Positions 26,978 through 36,055 of a DNA stretch of 64,000 nt are shown here, in pieces. This DNA comes from VRUE01 sp963812335 (GTDB lineage: Bacteria > Actinomycetota > Thermoleophilia > Solirubrobacterales > 70-9): positions 496,001 to 560,000 of the forward strand of contig CAWEUU010000004.1 in NCBI GenBank assembly GCA_963812335.1, in the 5' to 3' direction. Position 1 is the stretch's first letter, and every line of letters starts with the position of its first letter. The notes below the pieces were generated by a model, which had not been told where the DNA came from, did no database searches, and saw nothing but the letters and a program-made list of their open reading frames with translations. A program made the translations under genes and the position numbers.

Positions 26978-28117
26978 GTGCCGACCAGGGCGACCACACA
27001 AGGCGACGACCGCACGCCCCTCGACGGGTCCTACGACGTGCTGATCTGCGGCGCCAGCTTCGCCGGGCTCGCCGTTGCTCGCGAGCTCACCGGCAGCGGC
27101 GCCGACGTGCTGATCGTCGATCGCTACGAGATCGGCGAGCGGCAGACCTCCGCCTGCGGCATCCCCACCGAGTGGCTGCGCCGGACAGGGTTGATCGGGG
27201 CCGAGCGCCAGCGTTTCGACTCGCTACTGATCCACACGCCCCACGGCGAGCGCCGATTCCGCCTGCCCTGGACCTTCTCCACCTTCGACTACCGCGAGCT
27301 CTGCCAGTTGCTCTGGGACCAGTGCGACGCCCGCTTCGAGACCGCGAAGGTGAACGGGCGCGCCGCGCCCGCCAACGGCGACGGCGCGATCGCGGTCGAG
27401 ACCGATCGCGGCCTCCTCTCCGCGCCGCTGGTGGTTGACGCGCTCGGATGGCGCCGCGTGCTCGCCTCAGGCGACGGCTACCAGCCCCCGGACGCGCCGC
27501 TCTCGCGGGGGCTCGAGGTCCACCCCGGCGGCAGCAGCGAGGACCTCGAGATCTGGATCGACCGCCGCTACGTCCCGGCCGGCTACGGCTGGTCGTTCCC
27601 GGCCCGCGACGAGTTGCGCATCGGCGTCGGCTCCTTCGATCCCCGCTTCCACGTGCGCGATACGACTGAGCTTCTGGCCGAGGACCTGGGCAGCGAGCGC
27701 GTCCGCTACCAGGGCAACTGGATCCCCCACAAGCTGCGCCGCGCAACCGAGGGCGGCGTCTTCTTCGCCGGCGACTCGGCCGGGCACTGCCTGCCGCTGA
27801 CCGCAGAGGGGATCAGGACCGCGCTCTACTTCGGCGTCGCCCTCGGGCGCGAGCTGCGCGACGTCTACGAGGGAGGCCAGGATCGCGAGCGGGCGGCTGC
27901 CCGCTACGCCGAGTTCAACGACTCGCACGAGTGGAAGTTCCGTTGGATGCTGCGCGTACAGCGACTCGTGCCGCGAATCCCGCCGCGGCTGCTCGGGCCG
28001 CTGATCCGCCTACTCGGCAACAAGCGTTTCGTCGACTGGTCATTCAACCATTACTTGGCGATAGCTCCACCGCCTGCCACTGCGCCGAGCCCTCAGCCAG
28101 TCCACGTCACGGTCTGA
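26978..28117 (+). CDS. FAD-dependent oxidoreductase, geranylgeranyl reductase-like
   Basis: 379 aa. N-terminal Rossmann motif VLICGASFAGLAVARELT near residue 20, second FAD contact GGVFFAGDSAGHCLPLTAEG near 265 (the GD motif of the PHBH/geranylgeranyl reductase group). A SACGIPTEWL segment follows the first motif, as in archaeal and actinobacterial prenyl reductases. It probably reduces or hydroxylates a lipid-like substrate; the exact one is unknown. Monocistronic, divergent from rpsA. Bases 28118-28216 beyond it hold nothing recognisable. Confidence 0.85.
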   Translation: MPTRATTQGDDRTPLDGSYDVLICGASFAGLAVARELTGSGADVLIVDRYEIGERQTSACGIPTEWLRRTGLIGAERQRFDSLLIHTPHGERRFRLPWTFSTFDYRELCQLLWDQCDARFETAKVNGRAAPANGDGAIAVETDRGLLSAPLVVDALGWRRVLASGDGYQPPDAPLSRGLEVHPGGSSEDLEIWIDRRYVPAGYGWSFPARDELRIGVGSFDPRFHVRDTTELLAEDLGSERVRYQGNWIPHKLRRATEGGVFFAGDSAGHCLPLTAEGIRTALYFGVALGRELRDVYEGGQDRERAAARYAEFNDSHEWKFRWMLRVQRLVPRIPPRLLGPLIRLLGNKRFVDWSFNHYLAIAPPPATAPSPQPVHVTV

Positions 28118-28216
28118 TTCCCGCGGGCTGGATGAGGGCGACCTCGCCGGGACGGCCCAAGGAGTTGCGCGGCGCCCCCGGACGCGAAGCGGAGGAGGTG
28201 CCGTCGTACGTATCTC

Positions 28217-28654
28217 TCAGCGCACGAGCAGGATCGTCCCGGCGACGAGCAGCAGTACGCCGAGGACCCGCTCCGGTCCGAGCGGGGTCTGCTCGAGGCC
28301 GAAAAGGCCTAGCCGGTCGACTGCGACGCCGGTCGCGAGCTGAGCGGTGATCGTCGCCGCGGCGACGCCGCCGGCCCCGATCGCCGAGACCGCGATCAGG
28401 GCGTTGGTGACGTAGATCGCACCGAGCAGGCCGCCGAGCAGGTAGTACCAGCTGACGTCGAAGGTCGAGCCCAGCCCCCCGGCCTTGCCGCTGAGCACGA
28501 CGATCGCCGCCAGCGCAAGGGTGCCGACAGAGAAGGAGACGAGCGCCGCCGGCAGGCTGCCGGTCGCCCGGCCGAGGCCGGCGTTGATCGGCGCCTGCAG
28601 GGCGATCAGGCCGCCGGCGAGGGCGGTGAGCAGAACCGCGAGGCCCTTGTCCAT
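28217..28654 (-). CDS. DMT-family transporter, YdcZ/DUF606 type
   Basis: 145 aa, five hydrophobic helices. GGLIALQAPINAGLGRATGS near residue 15, SWYYLLGGLLGAIYVTNALI near 68 and TAQLATGVAVDRLGLFGL near 104 are characteristic of the YdcZ half-size EamA relatives, which probably work as dimers. Substrate unknown. It ends LLLVAGTILLVR. Divergent from the sigma-factor gene. Confidence 0.88.
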   Translation of the reverse strand: MDKGLAVLLTALAGGLIALQAPINAGLGRATGSLPAALVSFSVGTLALAAIVVLSGKAGGLGSTFDVSWYYLLGGLLGAIYVTNALIAVSAIGAGGVAAATITAQLATGVAVDRLGLFGLEQTPLGPERVLGVLLLVAGTILLVR

Positions 28655-28713
28655 CGGCGCATCCTCTCAGGCAGCGTGATCTTCCGGGCCCGACCGTGTT
28701 GCATCATTTGAAC

Positions 28714-30114
28714 ATGCCTCCACCAGCAGAGGGACTCGCCAGCCGCCTCTTCCTAGGTCCGGCCCTGCGCACGCAGCCGGACCGGCGCTTGGTCACGCTC
28801 GTGCGCGAGGGCTACGAGACCGCCTTCGAAGAGATCGTCCGCCGCTACGGCAAGCCGCTGGGCCGCTACGCGGCGTCGATCGTCGGCGGACGCTCCGAGG
28901 ACGTGCTCCAGGACGCCTTCGCAAAGGCGCTGCCGGCGCTGCGCCGCGACGAGGCCGAGATCGACCTGCGCCCGTGGCTCTTTCGCATCGTCCGCAACAC
29001 GGCGCTCAACGAGCTGCGCGACAACCCACCCTCGCCCGAGGTGCTCGCCGAGGCTCTGGCCGGCGGCCGCAACCCGGCCGAAGAGCTGGAGCAGCGCGAG
29101 CAGCTGGCCGACCTGATGACGCGCCTGCGCGAGCTACCCGAAGCGCAGCGGGCCGCGATCGTGATGCGCGAGCTCGAGGGCCTCGGCCACGACGAGATCG
29201 CGACCGCGCTGGGCCTGACCGACGGCGGCGCCCGGCAGGCGATCTACCGGGCGCGGCAGGCGCTCCGCGACGGCGCCGGGCTGCTGCTGCCGCTGCCCTT
29301 GCTGCGCCTGCTGATCGATCACGGGCCCGACGCCGCCGGCGCCGGCGCCGGCGGCGCGATCGCCGCGGCGGGAGCCGGAGCCGGAGCGGGCGGAGCGGCC
29401 AAGCTCGGTGTAGTCGCAGTCGTCCTCGCCGGCTCGGTCGGTGCCGGCGTCGCCGTGCAGGACCACCGCGGCGACGGCCGGGCGCGCGCAGTAGAGCCGC
29501 CCCGGGCCGGCGCAGCCGCTGCGCCGCTGCTCTCCCCCGCCCCGGCCCTTGCTTCGACCGACGGCGGCGGCTCCGGACCGGAGCCGGGCGACGATCGCGG
29601 CGGCGATCGCCATGGCGGCAACAGCGGCGACGGCGGACACGCGAACCGGGGCCCGGACGGCGACGGCAGGCACGGTGGCGGTCCGGATCTGAGCGGGCGC
29701 GGCGAAAATGGCCGCGGGCCGGCGCAACGCGAGGGCGGGCACCGCGGTGAGGGTCCCCGTGGCCCTGGCCGTGGAGCTCACGGCGATGCCCCGCGCGACC
29801 CGGGCGCCAGGCATGGCGGGCGCTCGGGACCCGGGGGCGGCGGCGGGCCGCTGCGCGAAGGGCGCGACGGCGGTGGCGATGACGATGACGGCGGCGCGGG
29901 CCCGGGGTCCAGATCGGGGCCGGGTCACGACGGTGGCGGCAGCGCGCCGCGCCCGGACGGTGGCCCCGGCGGGCATTCCGGGCCCGGCGGCGGTTCGGTC
30001 CCCCCTCCCCCGCCTCCCCCCGAGGAAGGCGACGGTGGCTCCGGATCGGACGGGTCGGACGGCTCGGGCGCGGACTCGGAGCGCAGCGGCTCCCGCGCCG
30101 GCGACGGCAGCTGA
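28714..30114 (+). CDS. ECF-type sigma factor with TM segment and long low-complexity tail
   Basis: 466 aa from ATG at 28714 (GTG at 28696 is an alternative). Residues 15-190 are a sigma-70 domain 2 plus domain 4: FEEIVRRYGKPLGRYA, SEDVLQDAFAKAL, RPWLFRIVRNTALNELR, then LPEAQRAAIVMRELEGLGHD and the region 4.2 helix GGARQAIYRARQALR. After an Ala/Gly linker a TM (KLGVVAVVLAGSVGAGVAV, about 229-247) is followed by some 215 residues of Gly, Asp, His, Arg and Pro, without folded sequence. The tail would be outside the membrane, so release or tethering of the sigma is implied. No anti-sigma gene is adjacent. Confidence 0.85.
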   Translation: MPPPAEGLASRLFLGPALRTQPDRRLVTLVREGYETAFEEIVRRYGKPLGRYAASIVGGRSEDVLQDAFAKALPALRRDEAEIDLRPWLFRIVRNTALNELRDNPPSPEVLAEALAGGRNPAEELEQREQLADLMTRLRELPEAQRAAIVMRELEGLGHDEIATALGLTDGGARQAIYRARQALRDGAGLLLPLPLLRLLIDHGPDAAGAGAGGAIAAAGAGAGAGGAAKLGVVAVVLAGSVGAGVAVQDHRGDGRARAVEPPRAGAAAAPLLSPAPALASTDGGGSGPEPGDDRGGDRHGGNSGDGGHANRGPDGDGRHGGGPDLSGRGENGRGPAQREGGHRGEGPRGPGRGAHGDAPRDPGARHGGRSGPGGGGGPLREGRDGGGDDDDGGAGPGSRSGPGHDGGGSAPRPDGGPGGHSGPGGGSVPPPPPPPEEGDGGSGSDGSDGSGADSERSGSRAGDGS

Positions 30115-30190
30115 CCGCGTGATCTTCGCCTCGCCCGCGGGTTGTCGGGTGTGAAGCGTCTTCCTTACACCGACTCAGGAGGCATGAGAG

Positions 30191-30829
30191 ATGAATCCAC
30201 ACGGCAATAGAGCGCGGCTCGGCGGGGTGCTTGTCGCCGTTGCCGCCGTGCTGGCGCTGATCGCGCTGCCCGGGCTAGCGTCCGGCCACCGCGGCCACGA
30301 CGACCCGGGGGCGGCGGGCACGATCCGGTCGTTCGATACCGAGACCCACGTCTTGACGATCGCGCTGACCGAGGGCGGCAGCGTCAGCGGCCTCGTCACC
30401 CGCCGCACGCACATCCGCTGCGACGACGGCCGCCACCGCGGGCGTCATGGCCTCCGCCATCGCAAGCGCGGGCGTGGCCACAAGGCCTCAGCCTCGCGGC
30501 GCGGCGGCGAGGGCGAGTCGGGCGACCGCAGCGGTCGCGGTTCCGGCGAGGCCGGCGAGGACGATCAGCGCTCGGGCGAGCTCGAGCCCGGTGACGACCA
30601 CGGCGCTCGCAGCCTGGAGCCCGGCGACGATCGCGGTCACCGCGTCGGGGAGCACGGATCGCGCCGCTGCCGCGCCGGTCTGACCGAGGGCGCCACCGTG
30701 AAGCTGGCCGAGCTCGTCCTGATCGACGGCAAGGCGATCTACAAGGCGGTCGTTCTGCCCAAGCCGGCGCAGGAAGACGACGGAGGAGAAGAAGGGGAAG
30801 GCGAAGCCGAAGTGCCCGGGACCGAATAG
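30191..30829 (+). CDS. secreted protein of the sigma-factor locus, DUF5666-like halves
   Basis: 212 aa. Signal peptide (GGVLVAVAAVLALIALPGLA, cleavage after ASG near 31). AAGTIRSFDTETHVLTIALT ... VTRRTHIRCDD and LTEGATVKLAELVLIDGKAI look like the two halves of one small beta-barrel domain (DUF5666-like), split by about 85 residues of Arg/Gly/Glu/Asp low complexity resembling the sigma tail. AGGAGG lies 10 nt before ATG. The pair with the sigma factor suggests it is a target or partner. Confidence 0.7.
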   Translation: MNPHGNRARLGGVLVAVAAVLALIALPGLASGHRGHDDPGAAGTIRSFDTETHVLTIALTEGGSVSGLVTRRTHIRCDDGRHRGRHGLRHRKRGRGHKASASRRGGEGESGDRSGRGSGEAGEDDQRSGELEPGDDHGARSLEPGDDRGHRVGEHGSRRCRAGLTEGATVKLAELVLIDGKAIYKAVVLPKPAQEDDGGEEGEGEAEVPGTE

Positions 30830-30838
30830 GCACGGCGG

Positions 30839-33478
30839 CTACTTGGCGTCTAGCCAGTCCTGGCCGACGCCGATGTCGACCTCGAGCGGCGGATCGAGCT
30901 GGTAGGCGGCGCACATCTCGCGCCCCACCAGCTCGGTTGCCGCCTCCATCTCGCCCGGAGGGCCCTCGAACAGCAGCTCGTCGTGGATCTGCAGGATCAG
31001 GCGGGTCTCGCCGCCCGCCGTCCGCAGAGCGTTCTGGCAGCGCACCATCGCCACCTTGATGATGTCGGCCGCGGTGCCCTGGATCACCGTGTTGACCGCC
31101 AGCCGCTCGCCCAGCCGCCGCGTGTTCGGGTTGCTTGAGCGCAGCTCGGGAATCGAGCGCCGGCGCCCCATCAGCGTGCGCACGAAGCCCTCCTCCTGGG
31201 CCTGCTCGACCACCTGCTCTCTGAATGCCCTCACGGCCGGGAAGCGCTCGAGATAGCGGGCTACAAATTCCTCGGCCTCTTTGCGCGGGATGTTGAGCCG
31301 GTCGGCAAGGCCGAATCCGGTCAGCCCGTAGACGATGCCGAAGTTGACCATCTTCGCCTTCGAGCGCTGGCCGACGTCGACGTCGTCGCGCTCGATCTCG
31401 AAGACCTCGGCGGCAGTGGCGGCGTGAACGTCTTCTCCGGCGCGGAAGATCTCTTTCAGCACCTCCTCGTCGGCGACGTGGGCGAGCACGCGCAGCTCGA
31501 CCTGGCTGTAGTCAGCCGAGAGCAGACGATTGCCTTGCTCGGCGACAAAACAGGCGCGCACGGGGCGGCCGATCTCGGTGCGGATCGGGATGTTCTGCAG
31601 GTTCGGATTGGTACTGGAGAGACGCCCGGTCGTCGTCGCGGCCTGGTTGAAGGTGGTGTGGACGCGGCCCGTATCGGGGTCGATCAGGTCGGGCAGCGAG
31701 TCGAGGTAGGTGTTCTTCAGCTTGGTCAGCTCGCGCCAGCTCTCGATCTTCTCGACGATCGGATGCTCGTCGCGGATCTGGGCGAGCACGCGAGCGTCGG
31801 TCGAAAAGCCGGTCTTGCCGCGCCGTTTTCTCGTCAGCTCGAGCTTCTCGAAGAGCACCCGGCCGACCTGCTGCGGCGAGCCGATCGTGAATTCTTCCTC
31901 GGCGAGCTTGAAGATCTCCTTCTCGAGGGTCGCGATCCGCTCGCCAAAGCCGGCGCCGACCTCGGCCAGCCGCTCGGCGTCCAGCTTCAGCCCCTCGCGT
32001 TCCATCGCGGCAAGCACGTGGACGAGAGGCAGCTCGACCTCCTGCAGCAGCGGCTCCAGCTCGAACTGCTCCAGCCGCGGGCGCTGTGCCCCAACCAGGG
32101 CGGCCACCAGGCGGGCCTCCACGGCCGGGTCGAGGCCGGCCTCGACCTCCTCGCCCAGCGCCAGCTGCGCATCGTCCTCCTCGCCCCCGGCCGCGGCGCC
32201 CTCGGCGAGCCCGATACCGGCGTCCGCAGCCAGCTCGGTCAGCTCGTAGGTACGGCGCTGCGGCTCCAGCAGGTAGGCGACCAGCATCGTGTCGTGCTCG
32301 AGCCCGAGCTCGACCCCCTCGCGGGCGGCGGCCGCGAGCAGCCCGTGCCGGCCGCCGCCGAGCGACTTGGCGTCGTGGGCGCTCAGCGGATGGCCGGCAA
32401 GGGCGACGGCGAGCTCGTCGAGGCTCGCGGCGCCGGTGAGGATACGCTCGCCCTGCGCCGCGGCCCAGCGCTCGCCGGTGACTGCCACCGCCGCGGCCCC
32501 CTCGCCGAGGTCGGCCGGGCTCCCCTCCTCGGCCTCGACCGCGAGCTCCTGCTCGACGCTGCGGCCGGGCACGGCCTCGCCCTCCGGCAGCGCCTCTTCA
32601 AGCCGCTCCAGCACCGCGCGCAGCTCGAACTCACGCATGAACTCGCGCAGCGCGCCGCGGTCGGGCTCGGAGCCCAGCGCCGCGCTCACGTCGACCCCGG
32701 TCTCGATCTCGTACTGCAGGGTCGCCAGCTGCTTCGACATGCGCGCGTCGTCGGCGTGCTCGACCAGGTTCTGCTTGCGTTTTGCGCCGGAGATCTCCTC
32801 GACGCTGGCCAGCACCCGCTCCAGCGAGCCGAATTTCTGCAACAGCTGGGTCGCCGTCTTCTCGCCGATCCCGGGGACGCCGGGGATGTTGTCGGAGGTG
32901 TCGCCGCGCAGCCCCATCAGGTCGGTTATCAGCTCCGGCGGCACGCCGTAGCGCTCCTGCACCGCCTGCTCGTCGTAGACCTTGGTCTCGGTGATTCCGC
33001 GCGAGGTGCTCATCACCCGTACCCCCGGCGCGACCAGCTGGTAGGCGTCGCGGTCGCCGGTGACGACCATCACATCGATCCCCTGCTCACGCGCCCGCCG
33101 GGTCAGCGAGGCGATCACATCGTCGGCCTCGTAGCCCTCGACCTTGACATTGGTGTAGCCAAAGGCCTCGACCAGCGGCATCAGGTGGGGCCACTGCTCG
33201 CGCAGCAGGTCGGGGCGCGGTTTGCGCTGCGCCTTGTAGAGGTCGTAGGTGACCTCGCGGCCGGACATACCGGCGTCCCAGGCGACAATCACGCCCTCCG
33301 GGTGGTGCTCGTCGATGACTTTGACCAGCATCGAGGCCAGCCCGTAGATCGCATTGGTCGGCCGCCCGTCACTGGTCCCGATCGACTCCGGCAGCGCGAA
33401 GAAGGCCCGGTAGGCGAGTGAGTTGCCGTCGATCAGGAAGAGCTCGGGCTTGTCGCCGCCGGAGGAGTCAGTCGCCAT
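30839..33478 (-). CDS. polA: DNA polymerase I
   Basis: 879 aa. 5' nuclease domain (LIDGNSLAYRAFFALPE, GYEADDVIASL, GDRDAYQLV, GDTSDNIPGVPGIGEKTA), a middle 3'-5' exonuclease-like region, and family A polymerase: motif A SADYSQVELRVLAHV near 615, O-helix RSKAKMVNFGIVYGLTGF near 665, motif C LQIHDELLFEGP near 840. The exonuclease region lacks the DEDD acidic residues (AAVAVTGERWAAAQGERI where Asp-x-Glu should be), so it should not proofread. ATG 33478 follows a TAGAGT box by 8 nt. Confidence 0.97.
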   Translation of the reverse strand: MATDSSGGDKPELFLIDGNSLAYRAFFALPESIGTSDGRPTNAIYGLASMLVKVIDEHHPEGVIVAWDAGMSGREVTYDLYKAQRKPRPDLLREQWPHLMPLVEAFGYTNVKVEGYEADDVIASLTRRAREQGIDVMVVTGDRDAYQLVAPGVRVMSTSRGITETKVYDEQAVQERYGVPPELITDLMGLRGDTSDNIPGVPGIGEKTATQLLQKFGSLERVLASVEEISGAKRKQNLVEHADDARMSKQLATLQYEIETGVDVSAALGSEPDRGALREFMREFELRAVLERLEEALPEGEAVPGRSVEQELAVEAEEGSPADLGEGAAAVAVTGERWAAAQGERILTGAASLDELAVALAGHPLSAHDAKSLGGGRHGLLAAAAREGVELGLEHDTMLVAYLLEPQRRTYELTELAADAGIGLAEGAAAGGEEDDAQLALGEEVEAGLDPAVEARLVAALVGAQRPRLEQFELEPLLQEVELPLVHVLAAMEREGLKLDAERLAEVGAGFGERIATLEKEIFKLAEEEFTIGSPQQVGRVLFEKLELTRKRRGKTGFSTDARVLAQIRDEHPIVEKIESWRELTKLKNTYLDSLPDLIDPDTGRVHTTFNQAATTTGRLSSTNPNLQNIPIRTEIGRPVRACFVAEQGNRLLSADYSQVELRVLAHVADEEVLKEIFRAGEDVHAATAAEVFEIERDDVDVGQRSKAKMVNFGIVYGLTGFGLADRLNIPRKEAEEFVARYLERFPAVRAFREQVVEQAQEEGFVRTLMGRRRSIPELRSSNPNTRRLGERLAVNTVIQGTAADIIKVAMVRCQNALRTAGGETRLILQIHDELLFEGPPGEMEAATELVGREMCAAYQLDPPLEVDIGVGQDWLDAK

Positions 33479-33486
33479 CGGCGCCA

Positions 33487-33492
33487 ACTCTA
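33487..33492 (-). promoter_or_regulatory. polA: -10 hexamer of polA, leaderless
   Basis: TAGAGT ends 8 nt before the ATG at 33478. Confidence 0.5.
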
Positions 33493-33563
33493 AGGCCAGC
33501 GCCGATCACCCCAACGCCGTGTTGCCGCCGGAGCCTCGTCGCAGGCCATCGTGCGCACAAGCT

Positions 33564-33569
33564 TATGAT
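33564..33569 (+). promoter_or_regulatory. -10 hexamer of the malic enzyme gene, leaderless
   Basis: TATGAT, nearly the ideal -10 box, ends 8 nt before the ATG at 33578. It is back to back with the polA promoter 72 bp away. Confidence 0.6.
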
Positions 33570-33577
33570 GCGCGGCC

Positions 33578-35035
33578 ATGGCCGTCTCCGCCCAATACAG
33601 CGTCACGATCCGGGTCGAGCTCGACGCTCGGCAGGAGCCCCTGGGAAAGCTGACCGCTTCGATCGCTGAGGCGGGCGGGCAGCTGCAGGGGGTCGACCTG
33701 GTGCCGGGCGCGGGCGGCGAGGGCAAGCGGGTGCGCGAATTCACGATCGATGCCCAGGACCGGCCGCACTGGGAGCGGATCCTGCGGGCGATCGGGTCGA
33801 CCCGCGGCGCCCGTGTGCTCGACTACGTCGACCGCACGATGCAGATGCACCGCGGCGGCAAGATATCGGTCGAGAACAAGTACCCGCTGAAGACTCGCGA
33901 CGACCTCTCGATGGCATACACGCCGGGCGTCGCCCGCGTCTGTCAGGACATCCACGCCGACCGCGCCAAGGCCTTCGAGTACACGATCAAGAAGAACACC
34001 GTCGCCATCGTCTCCGACGGCAGCGCCGTGCTCGGGCTCGGCAACATCGGCCCGGAGGCGGCGATGCCGGTGATGGAGGGCAAGGCGATGCTGTTCAAGG
34101 AGTTCGCCGGGGTCGATGCCTTCCCGATCTGCCTGGACACGCAGGACGCTGGGGAGATCATCAAGGCGGTCGAACTGATCGCACCGACCTTCGGCGGCGT
34201 CAACCTCGAGGACATCTCCGCCCCGCGCTGCTTCGAGATCGAGGAAACGCTGAAGGAGGCGCTCGACATCCCGGTCTTCCACGACGACCAGCACGGCACC
34301 GCAGTGGTGACGATGGCGGCGCTGTTCAACGCGCTGAAAATCGTCGGCAAGCCGATCGAGCAGCTGCGCGTGCTCGTGGTTGGCCTCGGCGCCGCCGGGG
34401 TAGCGGTGACGAAGATGATGCTCGCCTCCGGAGTGACCCACGTTGTCGGCTGCGACCGCCAGGGCGCGCTCTCGACGGAGCGCGAGGACTACCAGTCGGG
34501 CGAGATGAGCGGAATCAAGCGTTGGTACGCGGAGAACTCGAACCCCGAGAAGCTCGCAGGCGCGCCCGCCGACGTGCTCGAGGGCATGGACCTCTTCGTC
34601 GGCCTCTCCGGCCCCGGGATCATTTCCGCCGAGGCACTGGGCCGGATGAACGACGACCCGATCGTCTTCGCCATGGCCAACCCCAACCCCGAGGTGATGC
34701 CCGAGGACGCGGCACCCTACGTGCGGATCATGGCGACCGGTCGCTCCGATTACCCGAACCAGATCAACAACGTGCTCTGCTTCCCCGGGATCTTCCGCGG
34801 CGCGCTCGACGCCGGCTCGCCCAACATCACCGAGGAGATGAAGTTGGCGGCGGCCCGCGGTATCGCCGAGGTCGTCACCGAGGACGACCTCTCCGAGGAC
34901 TACATCATCCCCAGCGTCTTCAACCGCGACGTCGCGCCGATGGTGGCCAAGGCCGTGGTCGAGGAAGCCAAGCGCGAGGGACTGGCCCGCTTCAGCGAGG
35001 AGACCGGCACCTTCTCCACCGTGGAGGTGGGCTGA
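33578..35035 (+). CDS. NAD(P)-dependent malic enzyme with N-terminal ACT domain
   Basis: Oxidative decarboxylation of malate to pyruvate. 485 aa. Residues 8-90 form an ACT domain (VTIRVELDARQEPLGKLTAS ... IDAQDRPHWERILRAI), likely an amino-acid-sensing regulator. Catalytic domain: MAYTPGVARVCQDI near 110, VSDGSAVLGLGNIGPEAAMP near 143, FHDDQHGTAVVTMAAL near 233; NAD fold VVGLGAAGVAVTKMM near 268. Cofactor preference cannot be fixed from sequence. It is followed 4 bp later by the epimerase gene. Confidence 0.95.
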   Translation: MAVSAQYSVTIRVELDARQEPLGKLTASIAEAGGQLQGVDLVPGAGGEGKRVREFTIDAQDRPHWERILRAIGSTRGARVLDYVDRTMQMHRGGKISVENKYPLKTRDDLSMAYTPGVARVCQDIHADRAKAFEYTIKKNTVAIVSDGSAVLGLGNIGPEAAMPVMEGKAMLFKEFAGVDAFPICLDTQDAGEIIKAVELIAPTFGGVNLEDISAPRCFEIEETLKEALDIPVFHDDQHGTAVVTMAALFNALKIVGKPIEQLRVLVVGLGAAGVAVTKMMLASGVTHVVGCDRQGALSTEREDYQSGEMSGIKRWYAENSNPEKLAGAPADVLEGMDLFVGLSGPGIISAEALGRMNDDPIVFAMANPNPEVMPEDAAPYVRIMATGRSDYPNQINNVLCFPGIFRGALDAGSPNITEEMKLAAARGIAEVVTEDDLSEDYIIPSVFNRDVAPMVAKAVVEEAKREGLARFSEETGTFSTVEVG

Positions 35036-35039
35036 CCCG

Positions 35040-35945
35040 GTGCGGGTTCTTGTTACCGGAGCGAGCGGCTTCATCGGCTCGGCGCTGTGCGACGCGCTGC
35101 TCGCTCGAGGCGACTCGGTGGTCGGGCTCTCGCGCGACCCGCAGCGCGCCCGCAGCACAAACCCGAGCGTCGTCTGGCACGCCTGGGAGCCGACCCTGGA
35201 ACGCCCGCCCGCGGCAGCCTTCGAGAACGTCGAGGGCGTGATCAACCTCGAGGGCGAGAAGATCAATCAGCGTTGGACCGACGAGGCAAAACGGCGGATC
35301 ATGGAAAGCCGTCGCACCGGCACGCGCAACCTGATCGCAGCGATAGCCGGTCTCGAGCAGAAACCGAAGGTGCTGGTCAACCAGGCTGCGATCGGCTTCT
35401 ACGGCGACCGCGGCGAGGCCATGGTGGACGAGTCCGCCGGGCCCGGCGAAGGCTACGACGCCGAGGTCGTGCGTGAGTGGGAGGCCGCCGCGCACGAGGC
35501 CGAGGGAATCGGGCTGCGCCTGGTCATCGTCCGCACCGGTCACGTGCTCGACTCGAGCGGCGGCCTGCTCGGCGAGCTGCTGACCCCGTTCAAGCTCGGC
35601 GTCGGCGGCCCAATCGCCGGCGGGCGCCAGTACGTCTCCTGGATCCACATCGACGACGAGATCGGGATCCTGCTCTGGGCGCTCGACAACGAGGCGGTCA
35701 GCGGCACGGTCAACTCGACCGCGCCCAACCCGGTCACCAACCGCGAGTTCTCCCACGCGATCGGCCGCGCCCTAGGTCGCCCTGCGTCCGTCCCCGTGCC
35801 GGGCTTCGTGCTCGACCTCAAATTCGGCGGCGAGTTCGGCAAGGTTTTGCGTGGGGGCCAGCGGGTCATGCCCCGGCGCGCGCTCGACCTCGGCTACGAG
35901 TTCCGCTACAGCGACATCGATGAAGCGCTAAGGAACCTCCTGTGA
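35040..35945 (+). CDS. TIGR01777-family NAD(P)-binding epimerase-like protein
   Basis: 301 aa, extended SDR fold. VLVTGASGFIGSALCDALLA at the N-terminus, VINLEGEKINQRWTDEAKRR near 70 (the family hallmark), then VNQAAIGFYGDRGEAMVDES near 118 and YVSWIHIDDEIGILLWALDN near 200. It lacks the usual YxxxK, having a tyrosine in IGFYGD, as the family does. Actual reaction unknown; members include YfcH and a plant plastid division factor. GTG start 4 bp after malic enzyme, probably cotranscribed. Confidence 0.92.
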   Translation: MRVLVTGASGFIGSALCDALLARGDSVVGLSRDPQRARSTNPSVVWHAWEPTLERPPAAAFENVEGVINLEGEKINQRWTDEAKRRIMESRRTGTRNLIAAIAGLEQKPKVLVNQAAIGFYGDRGEAMVDESAGPGEGYDAEVVREWEAAAHEAEGIGLRLVIVRTGHVLDSSGGLLGELLTPFKLGVGGPIAGGRQYVSWIHIDDEIGILLWALDNEAVSGTVNSTAPNPVTNREFSHAIGRALGRPASVPVPGFVLDLKFGGEFGKVLRGGQRVMPRRALDLGYEFRYSDIDEALRNLL

Positions 35946-35951
35946 GCGGTG

Positions 35952-36055
35952 GGAGGGCCGGTTGTCCCCCCGCTGCAACCCGCCGCTGAAGTCTCGGCGG
36001 AGGCGCGAACGCGCGGCTGGCTCACAAGTTGCCGCGGGGGGACAACCGGCCCTCC
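35952..36055. repeat. palindromic element B
   Basis: Perfect 22-nt arms (35952-35973 and 36034-36055, GGAGGGCCGGTTGTCCCCCC on the left) around a 60-nt loop. The loop, read on the minus strand, contains GGCAACTTGTGAGCCAGC and CGGCGGGTTGCA, shared with element F. It separates the convergent epimerase and lipoprotein genes and supplies the last codons and stop of the latter (LSPRGNL). Confidence 0.85.
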
